A DNA stretch of 64,000 bases from Flavobacterium lindanitolerans (GCF_002846575.1 NZ_PJND01000007.1:992001-1056000), one strand, 5' to 3'. Positions 34,805 to 43,067 are shown, numbered from the stretch's first letter. Made by a program: numbers and translations. The notes: a model not told the origin generated them from the letters alone.

Positions 34805-35206
34805 TTGGATACGGAAAAAATAATATCAGAGCTTAAGTTTAAGGCTGTCAGAAGCAGCGGGGCAGGAGGACAGAATGTCAATAAGGTTTCCTCCAAAATT
34901 GTCCTGTCTTTTGATTTGGGAAACTCAAAAGCACTTTCGGTAGAAGAAATTGCGATTTTGGAAGAAAAACTGGCACCACGGCTTACCAATGATAAAATAC
35001 TTATCCTGAATAGCGACGAAGACAGAAGCCAGTTAAAAAATAAGGAGATTGCTATAAAAAGACTGCTCCATTTACTACAGCAGAATCTTATTGTCCCAAA
35101 GGAAAGAAAGGCCACAAAAGTGCCCAAAGCTGTTATTAAAAAACGAATCCAGAACAAAAGAAAACTGTCTGAAAAAAAGGAGTCCAGAAGAAAACCTGAC
35201 TTTTGA
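34805..35206 (+). CDS. arfB: ArfB-like peptidyl-tRNA hydrolase (RF-1 domain protein)
   Basis: 133 residues with the class I release-factor GGQ motif in RSSGAGGQNVNKVSSK (about residues 17-32) and a basic C-terminal tail (KKRIQNKRKLSEKKESRRK) of the type that enters the empty mRNA channel. It rescues stalled ribosomes. The best start is a TTG at 34805, 2 bases after the previous stop, because family members begin with this same M-D-T-E-K segment and no ATG is available nearby. Confidence 0.88.
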   Translation: MDTEKIISELKFKAVRSSGAGGQNVNKVSSKIVLSFDLGNSKALSVEEIAILEEKLAPRLTNDKILILNSDEDRSQLKNKEIAIKRLLHLLQQNLIVPKERKATKVPKAVIKKRIQNKRKLSEKKESRRKPDF

Positions 35207-35249
35207 TTAAAAAATCCCGATTCAAGCCTGCTTTATCTTAATACTTTTC

Positions 35250-35257
35250 TATCTTTG
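35250..35257 (+). promoter_or_regulatory. -7 promoter element for the TPP-riboswitch transcript
   Basis: TATCTTTG matches TAnnTTTG exactly. A CTG at 35228-35230, 19 bases upstream, is a one-mismatch -33 element. Transcription would start near 35263, placing the first bases of the RNA in the outer helix of the riboswitch. Confidence 0.65.
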
Positions 35258-35262
35258 CCCTG

Positions 35263-35338
35263 TCTCAAAGGGGTGCTCTAAATAACGAGCTGAGATTATA
35301 CCCAACGAACCTGGGCGGGTAATGCTGCCAAGGGAGAA
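35263..35338 (+). ncRNA. Thiamine pyrophosphate (THI-box) riboswitch
   Basis: The conserved core is present in order: GGGGTGCTC (35270-35278), GCTGAGATTATACCC (35289-35303), GAACCTGGGCGGGTAATGC (35307-35325) and CCAAGGGAGA (35328-35337). The outer helix P1 is TCTC (35263-35266) with GAGA (35334-35337). It should lower expression of the following TonB receptor when thiamine pyrophosphate is plentiful. Confidence 0.96.
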
Positions 35339-35410
35339 TGACAACTTTTTAGAGTGCACGCTTAAAACTTGTCGTTAAGTACAATCAATTAATTTAAACA
35401 AAGAATAATT

Positions 35411-35441
35411 ACCCCTTTTATTCGTAAGAAAATTTACGAAT
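35411..35441 (+). promoter_or_regulatory. Probable riboswitch expression platform at the start codon
   Basis: ATTCGTAA (35420-35427) and TTACGAAT (35434-35441) form a perfect 8-bp hairpin that hides the first two bases of the start codon at 35440. Directly before it, ACCCCTTT (35411-35418) is fully complementary to AAAGGGGT (35267-35274) in the aptamer. This suggests a translational switch with two exclusive structures. The pairing is seen; the mechanism is inferred. Confidence 0.5.
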
Positions 35442-37683
35442 GAAAACTTTATTCAAAAAAAATGAGTTTGGGCCAAAAAAGAAAAAGAGCCTAAGCTTGC
35501 CGGAATCATTTCTTGATGCCAAAACAATGGCCGGAATTGCAATTTTTGCTTCAGCCTCTCTTTTTGCACAGGAAAAAACGGTTTCCGACACTACAAAAAC
35601 CAGGAATCTGGATGAGGTTCTGGTTTCTGCCGTACGAGTTACGGCGCAGACTCCCGTTACTTTCAGTAACATTAGCAAAAAAGAATTGGAATCCAGAAAT
35701 TTAGGGCAGGATATTCCGGCCTTGTTGAATTATCTGCCATCTGTGGTAGTGACTTCCGATGCCGGTAACGGAATTGGATATTCAGCAATCAGTGTCAGAG
35801 GTTCTGATTCCAGAAGAGTTAACGTAACACTCAACGGAATTCCTTACAATGATTCTGAATCGCAAGGTACTTTCTGGGTCAATATGCCCGATTTCACATC
35901 ATCCGTTCAAAACATACAATTGCAGCGCGGGGTAGGAACCTCTACCAATGGAGCCGGAGCTTTTGGTGCCAGTTTGAACCTGCTTACCGATTCGTATGCA
36001 ACCGAAGCCAATGGCGAAATTTCCAACTCTTTTGGAAGTTTTAATTCCAGAAAGCATACACTGAAATTCAGCAGCGGATTGATTAAAGACCATTTTGAGC
36101 TGGCCGGACGCGTTTCTAATATTAAATCTGATGGCTATATTGACAGGGCATCATCAGATTTGAAATCCTATTTCTTTCAGGGAACATATGTAGGCAACTC
36201 GACATTAATAAAAGCATTGGTGTTTGGAGGAAAAGAAAAAACATATCAGGCCTGGAACGGACTCGAAGATCCGGAAAAGCTTAAAAATGACAGGACTTAC
36301 AATACGGCAGGAGAATATGTTGATGATAACGGTGTAACGCGTTTCTACGATAATGAGACGGATAACTACGACCAGGACCATTATCAGTTGCACTGGAACG
36401 AGCGTTTTTCAGACAATTGGAGCACAAACCTTGCCTTTCACTATACAAAAGGAAAAGGGTATTATGAAAACTACAAAAAGAAGCAGGATTTATCAGAATA
36501 TGGAATTGAACCACAGATAATTGATGGTGTAGAAATAAAGAAAAGCGACCTGATTCGAAGAAAATGGCTGGATAATGATTTTTACGGAACTACATTTTCT
36601 GCAAACTATAAAAAGGAAAAAATAGATTTTATCTTAGGTGGTGGCTGGAATAAGTATGAAGGAAGCCATTTTGGGAATGTTTTGTGGACGCGAAGTGTTA
36701 TCCTTCCGGAATATGATTTTAAATACTATGACGATTTTTCGACCAAAACCGATTTTAATGTTTTTGCAAAAATCAATTACAGGCTGAATGAAAACTGGAG
36801 TCTTTTTGGAGACCTGCAATACAGAAATGTAGGATATAAAGCCAATGGGGCAGACACCGGTCTTGTGGATGACAACTTTAATTTCTTTAACCCTAAAGCA
36901 GGTATTACTTATCTTGTCAATGACGAAAACAATATTTATTTCTCCTATGCCCGTGCGAACCGCGAACCAAACCGAAGCGACTACGAATCCGGAAATCCAA
37001 AACCTGAAAAGCTGAATGATTTTGAATTGGGCTGGAGATACAGCTCGCCTAAGACAAAAATCAATGTCAACGGATATTACATGAGATATAAGGACCAGCT
37101 TGTCCTGACAGGTGCTTTAAACGATGTTGGAGCGCCAATACGCCAAAATAGCGGAGAAAGTTACAGGCTTGGATTGGAAATCGATGCTACTCTTTTTATA
37201 GCAGAGAAATGGATTTTCCGTCCAAATCTTACCATAAGTACTAACAAAAATGAAGATTTTGTTTTTCAGCGTGATGGAATCCTGGAAAAATTGGGGAATA
37301 CGGACATCGCCTTTTCACCAAATGTAATCTTTGGTAATGCCATTACGTTTTTGCCTGTAAAAAACATGCAGGTTTCACTTCTGACAAAATTTGTAGGAGA
37401 CCAATATATGGGTAATATTGATTCAAAAGCCTCAAAATTGAAAAGCTATGCTGTGAACGATTTGAATATTTCTTATGAAATTAAAACCAATACGGTTTTT
37501 AAATCGATTATCTTTTCAGGGCTGGTGAATAATATTTTTGATTATGAATATGAATCAAATGGTTATTTCTATACTTATGATGACGATTATTCCAATCCGG
37601 GTACTATAAAAACAATCGAAGGAGCCGGATATTTTCCACAGGCAGGGATTAATTTCCTGGCAGGAATGACATTGAAGTTTTAA
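35440..37683 (+). CDS. TonB-dependent outer-membrane receptor, probably for thiamine
   Basis: 747 residues. An unusually long basic N-terminus (about 28 residues) precedes a signal segment (MAGIAIFASASLFAQ). The plug domain is residues 60-170 (LDEVLVSAVRV, RGSDSRRVNVTLNGIPYND, VQNIQLQRGVGTSTNGAGAFG). A 22-stranded beta-barrel follows, ending in an aromatic strand (INFLAGMTLKF). The THI-box riboswitch in its leader points to thiamine or a derivative as cargo, as for thiamine-regulated receptors in other Bacteroidota. It is monocistronic and ends at a terminator. An alternative start at 35527 would lack the positive n-region, so the longer start is kept. Confidence 0.92.
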   Translation: MKTLFKKNEFGPKKKKSLSLPESFLDAKTMAGIAIFASASLFAQEKTVSDTTKTRNLDEVLVSAVRVTAQTPVTFSNISKKELESRNLGQDIPALLNYLPSVVVTSDAGNGIGYSAISVRGSDSRRVNVTLNGIPYNDSESQGTFWVNMPDFTSSVQNIQLQRGVGTSTNGAGAFGASLNLLTDSYATEANGEISNSFGSFNSRKHTLKFSSGLIKDHFELAGRVSNIKSDGYIDRASSDLKSYFFQGTYVGNSTLIKALVFGGKEKTYQAWNGLEDPEKLKNDRTYNTAGEYVDDNGVTRFYDNETDNYDQDHYQLHWNERFSDNWSTNLAFHYTKGKGYYENYKKKQDLSEYGIEPQIIDGVEIKKSDLIRRKWLDNDFYGTTFSANYKKEKIDFILGGGWNKYEGSHFGNVLWTRSVILPEYDFKYYDDFSTKTDFNVFAKINYRLNENWSLFGDLQYRNVGYKANGADTGLVDDNFNFFNPKAGITYLVNDENNIYFSYARANREPNRSDYESGNPKPEKLNDFELGWRYSSPKTKINVNGYYMRYKDQLVLTGALNDVGAPIRQNSGESYRLGLEIDATLFIAEKWIFRPNLTISTNKNEDFVFQRDGILEKLGNTDIAFSPNVIFGNAITFLPVKNMQVSLLTKFVGDQYMGNIDSKASKLKSYAVNDLNISYEIKTNTVFKSIIFSGLVNNIFDYEYESNGYFYTYDDDYSNPGTIKTIEGAGYFPQAGINFLAGMTLKF

Positions 37684-37711
37684 AAATTAGTTTTTTAATT
37701 ATTTCCCGAAG

Positions 37712-37744
37712 CCTGGCAGGATCTATAACCTGTCAGGTTTTTTT
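37712..37744 (+). terminator. Terminator after the TonB receptor
   Basis: A 9-bp stem (37712-37720 with 37729-37737, one G-U pair) around an 8-base loop, followed by a T7 run. It separates the receptor from the convergent SRPBCC gene, whose stop lies within its tail. Confidence 0.85.
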
Positions 37745-38216
37745 ATTTCAGGATATTTTTCCATTCGCCCGATTCGGCAAATTCTTTTATAACCTTATTT
37801 CTTTGAGCTAAAAAGGAACGCAAATAGTTTTCCAAAAAAATAAAATCGGCTAATTTTCCCAAAATACCCCAAGGCGATTCATATTCAAAAATATCGGTCA
37901 TCAGGGTTTGATTGCCATCAGTTTCAAAATGATGTTCGTGCCGGAATTTTTTGAAAGCACCTTTAATCATTTCATCGGCAAAAAAAGAAGGACGATTATA
38001 GTCGGTTATTTTGGAAGTCAGATGTTGCGTGAATCCTAAATGTTTTGCACGCCATGTCACAGTATCGTTTAATCCGATTAACCCTGAAGTTTTGCCAGAC
38101 ACGGCTTTCTCCTGAGTTTGTTCTGTCGAAATGGTATGCAGGTCTATACTCCTGGATAGGTCAAAAACGATATGCAGCGGAGCTGTAATTGCAGTTTTTA
38201 AACAGATTCTGGGCAT
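37743..38216 (-). CDS. SRPBCC-family lipid/ligand-binding protein
   Basis: 157 residues, cytoplasmic, START-like fold. Recognisable by the opening hydrophobic strand with A-P-L-x-x-V-F-D-L-S-R, the T-W-R-A-K-H-L-G segment, DEMIKGAFKKFRHEHHF, and TDIFEYESPWGILGKLAD followed by a long C-terminal helix. Proteins of this type are often labelled cell-division-inhibitor-like or polyketide-cyclase-like, but the ligand is unknown. It lies 1 base after the lipoprotein gene on the same strand, so the two are cotranscribed. Confidence 0.85.
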   Translation of the reverse strand: MPRICLKTAITAPLHIVFDLSRSIDLHTISTEQTQEKAVSGKTSGLIGLNDTVTWRAKHLGFTQHLTSKITDYNRPSFFADEMIKGAFKKFRHEHHFETDGNQTLMTDIFEYESPWGILGKLADFIFLENYLRSFLAQRNKVIKEFAESGEWKNILK

Positions 38217-38217
38217 T

Positions 38218-38646
38218 TTAATTATACACCCGGATAACGTTTCCCGTAACCTGGATTCGGTAAGGCTTTAGCGGATATTCAACATCGGCATTCGGAAGTC
38301 CGGTGAACAGACTGTACATCACATCATCACATGGGCAAACAGCATTGATTCCTTCAACTACAAGTCTCGAACAGCTACTGGCGTATTGATTGGGGCAGCT
38401 GGCATCATAAGCTTTGAAATTTCCGGCTCCGGCATTAAAAACAATAATACCGTTGGCACCGGCGCCATTAAGCGTAATCAGCTTGCCGTTTCCTGTATAT
38501 TGCAGGTCGCTGTAAAGCGGAAGATTTAAATTGATATCGACGCTAAAAGAATAGTTGGGGATATAAGGATTCCGGTTGTTGATTTTGCTGTCGGAGCATG
38601 CTGAAATCGCAATGCCGATAAGCAAAAGGACAATAATCTTTTTCAT
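38218..38646 (-). CDS. Rieske-like lipoprotein lacking the histidine ligands
   Basis: 142 residues from the ATG at 38644-38646, chosen because it directly precedes a good lipoprotein signal (KKIIVLLLIGIAISAC); an upstream ATG at 38682 would add 12 residues before it. The mature part has the beta-sandwich spacing of Rieske domains, with YDASCPNQYASSC and AVCPCDDVMYS where the C-x-H and C-x-x-H cluster ligands would be. Both histidines are replaced, so a normal [2Fe-2S] Rieske cluster is unlikely. The remaining cysteines could form disulfides. Confidence 0.72.
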   Translation of the reverse strand: MKKIIVLLLIGIAISACSDSKINNRNPYIPNYSFSVDINLNLPLYSDLQYTGNGKLITLNGAGANGIIVFNAGAGNFKAYDASCPNQYASSCSRLVVEGINAVCPCDDVMYSLFTGLPNADVEYPLKPYRIQVTGNVIRVYN

Positions 38647-38748
38647 AGCAAAAATTTCTGTTCTATAAATTTGTTGAAACAAATTTAATTTAATTAACTT
38701 TGGTTTTATATACTAGCAGTATTAAATATTAAATTGAATTAAAAATAC

Positions 38749-38788
38749 TATCTTTGTGAAAAGAAATCCCGTCGTGATGGGATTTTTT
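38749..38788 (+). promoter_or_regulatory. greA promoter element and leader terminator-like hairpin
   Basis: TATCTTTG (38749-38756) is a perfect -7 element; no good -33 TTG sits at normal spacing. Five bases on, AAATCCC (38764-38770) pairs with GGGATTT (38779-38785) around an 8-base loop, followed by T residues to 38788. A transcript starting near 38762 would begin with a terminator-like hairpin before the greA start at 38813. Confidence 0.6.
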
Positions 38789-38812
38789 CTATTTTATATA
38801 AACGACGAAATT

Positions 38813-39289
38813 ATGAGTAACGTATCTTATTATACAGCGGAAGGCTTAAAAAAATTGAAAGAGGAACTGGAACAGCTAAAAAGTATTGAACGCCCAAAAG
38901 CGTCACAGGCTATTGCTGAAGCTAGAGATAAGGGAGACTTGTCTGAAAATGCAGAATATGATGCGGCTAAAGAAGCTCAGGGTTTGCTCGAAATGAGAAT
39001 TTCAAAACTGGAAGAAGTCTATGCTAATGCACGTTTGATTGACGAGTCGCAGCTTGACGTGTCTAAAGTTTTGGTATTGTCCAATGTGAAAATCAAGAAC
39101 CAGTCCAATGGTATGGAAATGAAATATACGCTTGTTGCAGAAAGCGAAGCCGACCTGAAATCGGGAAAAATTTCCGTGACATCACCAATCGGAAAAGGAC
39201 TGCTTGGTAAATCGGTAGGCGAAATTGCAGAAATTACGGTGCCAAACGGTATCCTGAAATTTGAGATTTTAGAAATCACCAGAGACTAA
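38813..39289 (+). CDS. greA: Transcription elongation factor GreA
   Basis: 158 residues from the ATG at 38813 (SNVSYYTAEGLKKLKEELEQL). The N-terminal coiled coil carries the acidic tip ARDKGDLSENAEYDAAKEAQ that enters the RNA polymerase secondary channel and stimulates cleavage of backtracked RNA. The C-terminal FKBP-like domain ends with TSPIGKGLLGKSVGEIAEITVPNG. An upstream GTG at 38756 keeps the frame open, but those codons run through the leader hairpin and are not family-like. Confidence 0.96.
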   Translation: MSNVSYYTAEGLKKLKEELEQLKSIERPKASQAIAEARDKGDLSENAEYDAAKEAQGLLEMRISKLEEVYANARLIDESQLDVSKVLVLSNVKIKNQSNGMEMKYTLVAESEADLKSGKISVTSPIGKGLLGKSVGEIAEITVPNGILKFEILEITRD

Positions 39290-39327
39290 TACTAATCATT
39301 TAAAGTTTAATCCTAAATCTAAAAAGA

Positions 39328-39717
39328 ATGAGCTCGATTTTCACTAAAATAGTCAACGGAGAAATTCCTGCCTATAAAATTACCGAAGATGCAGACTATC
39401 TTGCGTTTTTGGATGTGAATCCAAATGCCAAAGGTCATACTTTGTGCATTCCGAAAAAGGAAATCGACAAAATCTTTGATATGGATGAAGACCATTATTT
39501 GGGATTGATGAAATTTTCCAGAAAAGTAGCAAAAGCATTGGAAAAAACTGTGGTATGCAAAAGAATAGGTATGGCCGTAATAGGACTTGAAGTGCCTCAT
39601 ACGCACGTGCATTTGATTCCGCTTAACGAAATGGATGAAATGCGTTTCCAAAACAAAGTAAAACTGACTAAAGAAGAATTTGAAGCATTGGCTAAGGAAA
39701 TCCAGGCCAATTTGTAA
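39328..39717 (+). CDS. HIT-family nucleotide hydrolase
   Basis: 129 residues, complete. It begins SSIFTKIVNGEIPAYKI, typical of HinT-like proteins, has NPNAKGHTLCIPKKE in the middle, and ends with the histidine triad HTHVHLIPL (H-x-H-x-H) near residue 91. Such enzymes hydrolyse nucleoside phosphoramidates or related adenylates. It lies 38 bases after greA and is probably cotranscribed with it. Confidence 0.94.
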   Translation: MSSIFTKIVNGEIPAYKITEDADYLAFLDVNPNAKGHTLCIPKKEIDKIFDMDEDHYLGLMKFSRKVAKALEKTVVCKRIGMAVIGLEVPHTHVHLIPLNEMDEMRFQNKVKLTKEEFEALAKEIQANL

Positions 39718-39736
39718 ATTCTTTTTAAAAAGTATA

Positions 39737-39772
39737 AAAGCCGCAAATTCAATTTGAATTTGCGGCTTTTTT
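39737..39772. terminator. Bidirectional terminator between the HIT and histidine-kinase genes
   Basis: A perfect 14-bp stem (39737-39750 with 39756-39769) around a 5-base loop, with A-rich DNA on the left and T-rich DNA on the right. It can serve both convergent genes. Confidence 0.92.
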
Positions 39773-40920
39773 TATAGCTTTCTTAAGCTAACCAGCATAC
39801 AGGTTCCCTTTCCTAATTCTGATGAAAATACTTTGATTCTTCCATCGTGGTATTCTTCAACAATTCTCTTTGTCAAGGAAAGTCCCAGTCCCCAACCGCG
39901 TTTTTTGGTCGTAAATCCGGGTTCGAAAATTTGTTTGAATTCTTTTTTAGGAATTCCTTTTCCGGAATCACTCACTTTTATCTTTACAAAACGGCTGTCT
40001 TCTTCAATAACAATCGATAAATCGCCGCGACCTTTCATGGCATCAATGGCATTCTTGACCAGATTTTCAATCGTCCAGCTATGCAATATCGGGTTGATTG
40101 AAGTCATGATAGGATGGTTTGGCGCCTTAAACGAAAAATTAATCTGGTTAGAAAATCTTGATTTCAAGTAGTCATACGACTGTTCTGTTTCTGCAATAAT
40201 ATCTTTTTCCTCCAAAACCGGTTCTGACCCTATTTTTGAAAACCGGTCTGCTATGGTCTGTAACCTTACAATATCTTTTTCCACTTCCGTAACGGTAGTT
40301 TCGTCAACATTGTCTGCTTTCATGATTTCAATCCATCCAAGCAATGAGGAAAGTGGCGTTCCAATTTGATGGGCCGTTTCTTTTGCCATACCCGCCCACA
40401 GCTTGTTTTGGGTAGCCATTCTGCTGGCGCGGTAGAAATTAAAAATTAAAAGCCCGAATAAAACCAGAATCAGAAACAGGGCTATAGGATAATATTTCAG
40501 GTTGTTTAAAAGTGATGAATTTCCATAATAGACATATTGGGTTTCTCCGGGTAATTCAAGAGCTATTGGCTCGTTTTCATTTTTGAAATTTTCAAAGAAA
40601 GCCTTGGCCTTAATAGAATCATTGGCAATTTCGTCATCAATATTTCTCATCCCTCTGATATTTCCATTCTGGTCTGTCCATACAATCGGGATAGTTGTGT
40701 TTTTATCAACAATCTGTCTTGGAAGTTCAATATCATCATTTTCCAAATCAGCGTTATTGATGGTTTTTAAGGAAGTAGCCCAAATTTGCATTTTGACATG
40801 TTCCTCGTTTTTAAAAATCTGGAAGAAAGTGTAAGTGTTCCAAAGAATCAGGGAAATGATAATAAAAGAGATTATGATAATAATCCAGCGAGTGACATTT
40901 CGTTTTTCAGAAAACTGCAT
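39772..40920 (-). CDS. Membrane sensor histidine kinase
   Basis: 382 residues. Two membrane helices (about residues 12-34 and 141-161) flank an extracytoplasmic sensor of about 105 residues. The dimerisation/phosphoacceptor helix has His at KETAHQIGTPLSSLLGW (about residue 185). The ATPase domain shows N (NLVKNAIDAMKG), G1 (VSDSGKGIP), F (FEPGFTTK) and G2 (GWGLGLSLTKRIVEEYHDG) boxes, so it should be active. No response regulator gene is adjacent, so the partner lies elsewhere. Signal unknown. Confidence 0.95.
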   Translation of the reverse strand: MQFSEKRNVTRWIIIIISFIIISLILWNTYTFFQIFKNEEHVKMQIWATSLKTINNADLENDDIELPRQIVDKNTTIPIVWTDQNGNIRGMRNIDDEIANDSIKAKAFFENFKNENEPIALELPGETQYVYYGNSSLLNNLKYYPIALFLILVLFGLLIFNFYRASRMATQNKLWAGMAKETAHQIGTPLSSLLGWIEIMKADNVDETTVTEVEKDIVRLQTIADRFSKIGSEPVLEEKDIIAETEQSYDYLKSRFSNQINFSFKAPNHPIMTSINPILHSWTIENLVKNAIDAMKGRGDLSIVIEEDSRFVKIKVSDSGKGIPKKEFKQIFEPGFTTKKRGWGLGLSLTKRIVEEYHDGRIKVFSSELGKGTCMLVSLRKL

Positions 40921-41024
40921 AAATTTTATTTTGAGGTATAAATATAAGCAAAAGATATAAAGTCAAATTTTGAAACTGTTTATAAATCATAAACACTTCG
41001 CTTATTCTTCTTGATGCAATTTAT

Positions 41025-41032
41025 TACTTTTG
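41025..41032 (+). promoter_or_regulatory. -7 promoter element upstream of the flavin reductase gene
   Basis: TACTTTTG matches TAnnTTTG. TTA at 41002-41004, 20 bases upstream, is a one-mismatch -33 element. The expected leader is only about 10 bases, ending at the ATG at 41050. Confidence 0.5.
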
Positions 41033-41049
41033 TTTAAACGCAGAATTTT

Positions 41050-41928
41050 ATGATTAGTATAATACCGAAGGAAATCCCGACAGCAAAATTGCAGGGATAT
41101 CTTCAGGGGTCAGTAGGACCAAGGCCAATAGCCTTTGCCAGCACGATGGACCATAACGGAAAACCGAATTTGTCACCGTTTAGTTTTTTTAATCTTTTCA
41201 GTGCGAATCCGCCAATTTTGATTTTTTCGCCCTCAAGGAGAGTCCGGGACAATACTATAAAACATACGCTGATTAATGCCGAAGCTACCCGTGAAGTAGT
41301 CATCAATGTTGTTACTTATGATATGGTACAACAAGCATCTTTGGCAAGTACAGAATATGGAGATGGAGTAAATGAGTTCTTAAAAGCCGGATTTACGGCT
41401 ATTCCTTCGGATTTGGTAAAGCCTTATCGCGTAAAGGAATCTCCCGTACAGTTTGAATGCAAGATACAGGAAATTATCAGCCTTGGAACAGAAGGCGGAG
41501 CCGGAAATCTGATTATCTGTGAAATCGTTAAGATGCATATTGATGAGAAGATTTTAGATGAAAACGGAAGTGTGGACCAGCATAAAATCGATTTGGTTTC
41601 GCGTTTGGGAGGAAATTGGTATTCACGTTCGAATATGGGATTGTTTGAAGTTGAAAAACCATTGACAACCTTGGGTATTGGAGTAGACCAGATTCCGGAT
41701 TTTATAAAAGAAAGCCCGGTTTTTGATGGTAATGATCTAGGCAAATTGGGGAATGTTGAAGCATTGCCTACAAGCGAAGAAGTTGCTATATTTGTAGACC
41801 AGAATTTTGCCGTAAAAGGAGTGTTAAGTTCTGACGATCAGGAAAAAGTGCATTTAAAGGCAAAGGAATATCTTGACAATAATGAAGTGATGGCGGCATG
41901 GAAAGTGCTGTTGTCTGAAAAAATATAA
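41050..41928 (+). CDS. Flavin reductase-like FMN-binding protein
   Basis: 292 residues. Residues 20-200 form the flavin reductase-like split barrel (YLQGSVGPRPIAFASTMDHNGKPNLSPFSFFNLFSANPP), which binds FMN. The remaining about 90 residues, including a PTSEEVAIFVDQNFAVKG segment, form a helical extension. These proteins reduce flavins or bind FMN for a partner. The physiological substrate is not indicated. Monocistronic, or leading into the DUF3127 gene 51 bases on. Confidence 0.88.
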   Translation: MISIIPKEIPTAKLQGYLQGSVGPRPIAFASTMDHNGKPNLSPFSFFNLFSANPPILIFSPSRRVRDNTIKHTLINAEATREVVINVVTYDMVQQASLASTEYGDGVNEFLKAGFTAIPSDLVKPYRVKESPVQFECKIQEIISLGTEGGAGNLIICEIVKMHIDEKILDENGSVDQHKIDLVSRLGGNWYSRSNMGLFEVEKPLTTLGIGVDQIPDFIKESPVFDGNDLGKLGNVEALPTSEEVAIFVDQNFAVKGVLSSDDQEKVHLKAKEYLDNNEVMAAWKVLLSEKI

Positions 41929-41979
41929 TGAGACGGCTGAATTTACAAGCCATATAAATAACAAAAACAATAGAAGATT

Positions 41980-42357
41980 ATGGAAGTTACAGGAAGAGTT
42001 AAGGTAATAAATGCCGAACAGCAAATTAGTGCGTCATTTAAAAAGAGAGAATTGGTCGTTACAACAGACGAACAGTATCCGCAACATATCATGATTGAGT
42101 TTACGCAGGATAAATGCGATTTGTTGAATAATTATACGCCAGGTGAACCTGTAAAGGTTTCAATCAACCTAAGAGGAAGAGAGTGGGTAAATCCACAAGG
42201 TGAAACCAAATATTTTAACAGCATCCAAGGCTGGAGAATTGAAAAATTGCAGCCTGAAGCACCTTCTGCTCAACAAGCACCGCCAATGCCAGCCAGAGAG
42301 GCTTTTGAGCCGGCAAATGACTATAAAGAAGAAGAGCACGACGACCTGCCTTTCTAA
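41980..42357 (+). CDS. DUF3127 protein
   Basis: 125 residues. Residues 1-95 form a compact beta-rich domain (MEVTGRVKVINAEQQIS, KRELVVTTDEQYPQHIMIEF, VSINLRGREW, YFNSIQGWRIE) characteristic of DUF3127, thought to be OB-fold-like. The tail is a disordered P/A/Q-rich linker ending in an acidic DDLPF, the kind of tip seen in single-stranded-DNA-binding proteins. Function not established. Followed by a terminator. Confidence 0.88.
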   Translation: MEVTGRVKVINAEQQISASFKKRELVVTTDEQYPQHIMIEFTQDKCDLLNNYTPGEPVKVSINLRGREWVNPQGETKYFNSIQGWRIEKLQPEAPSAQQAPPMPAREAFEPANDYKEEEHDDLPF

Positions 42358-42376
42358 TTAAAAAATAGAAAATTGT

Positions 42377-42404
42377 AAAAACCGCAACTATTGCGGTTTT
42401 TTTG
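42377..42404 (+). terminator. Terminator after the DUF3127 gene
   Basis: An inverted repeat of AAAACCGCAA-type arms with a 3-base loop, closing with a T7 run. It lies directly before aat. Confidence 0.85.
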
Positions 42405-42419
42405 TGACTTTAAGAAAAA

Positions 42420-43067
42420 ATGAGATTGTATTTCCTTAGCAAAGAATTGTTTTTTCCTCCGGTGGAAGAAGCTAATCCGGATGGTACATTGGCAATTGGC
42501 GGTGATTTGTCGCCAGAAAGGCTTGTATTGGCTTACAGGAGCGGGATTTTTCCATGGTTTGATGATGATGAGCCTATTCTTTGGTGGTCGCCGCCGGAAA
42601 GAATGGTTTTGTTTCCTGATGAGTTTAAAGTTTCTAAAAGCATGAGGAATATATTGAACCGTGGTATTTTCAGAGTAACATTCAACCAAAATTTCAGGGA
42701 TGTTATTTCCAACTGCAGCACAATCAGCAGAGACGGTCAGCAGGGAACGTGGATTTCTGAACAGATGATTGAAGCCTATGTGAAACTCCATGAAATGGGA
42801 ATTGCAAAGTCTGTAGAAGTCTGGCAGGATGAAGTACTGGTTGGAGGGCTTTATGGTATTGATTTGGGACATGTTTTCTGTGGTGAAAGTATGTTTTCCA
42901 AGGTTTCCAATGCCTCTAAAGTAGCTTTTGTTTCGTTGGTCAGGAAATTAAAGGAGGAAAATTATAAACTTTTGGATTGCCAGGTTCATAATAGCCATTT
43001 GGAAAGTTTGGGAGCCAGGGAAATTTCGAGAGAAGATTTTATGGCGATTCTTAAAAAAGAATATTGA
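42420..43067 (+). CDS. aat: Leucyl/phenylalanyl-tRNA-protein transferase
   Basis: 215 residues. It transfers Leu or Phe from tRNA to the N-terminus of substrate proteins for ClpS/ClpAP degradation. Family segments: PPVEEANPDGTLAIGGDLSPERL, YRSGIFPWFDDDEPILWWSP, and GGLYGIDLGHVFCGESMFS, plus a C-terminal LLDCQVHNSHLESLGAREISR. Its stop overlaps the start of the M23 gene by one base. Confidence 0.96.
   Translation: MRLYFLSKELFFPPVEEANPDGTLAIGGDLSPERLVLAYRSGIFPWFDDDEPILWWSPPERMVLFPDEFKVSKSMRNILNRGIFRVTFNQNFRDVISNCSTISRDGQQGTWISEQMIEAYVKLHEMGIAKSVEVWQDEVLVGGLYGIDLGHVFCGESMFSKVSNASKVAFVSLVRKLKEENYKLLDCQVHNSHLESLGAREISREDFMAILKKEY

Noticed and set aside
38756..38812. Extended greA start at GTG
   Set aside because: The extra codons run through the leader hairpin and are not like GreA N-termini; the ATG at 38813 is correct.
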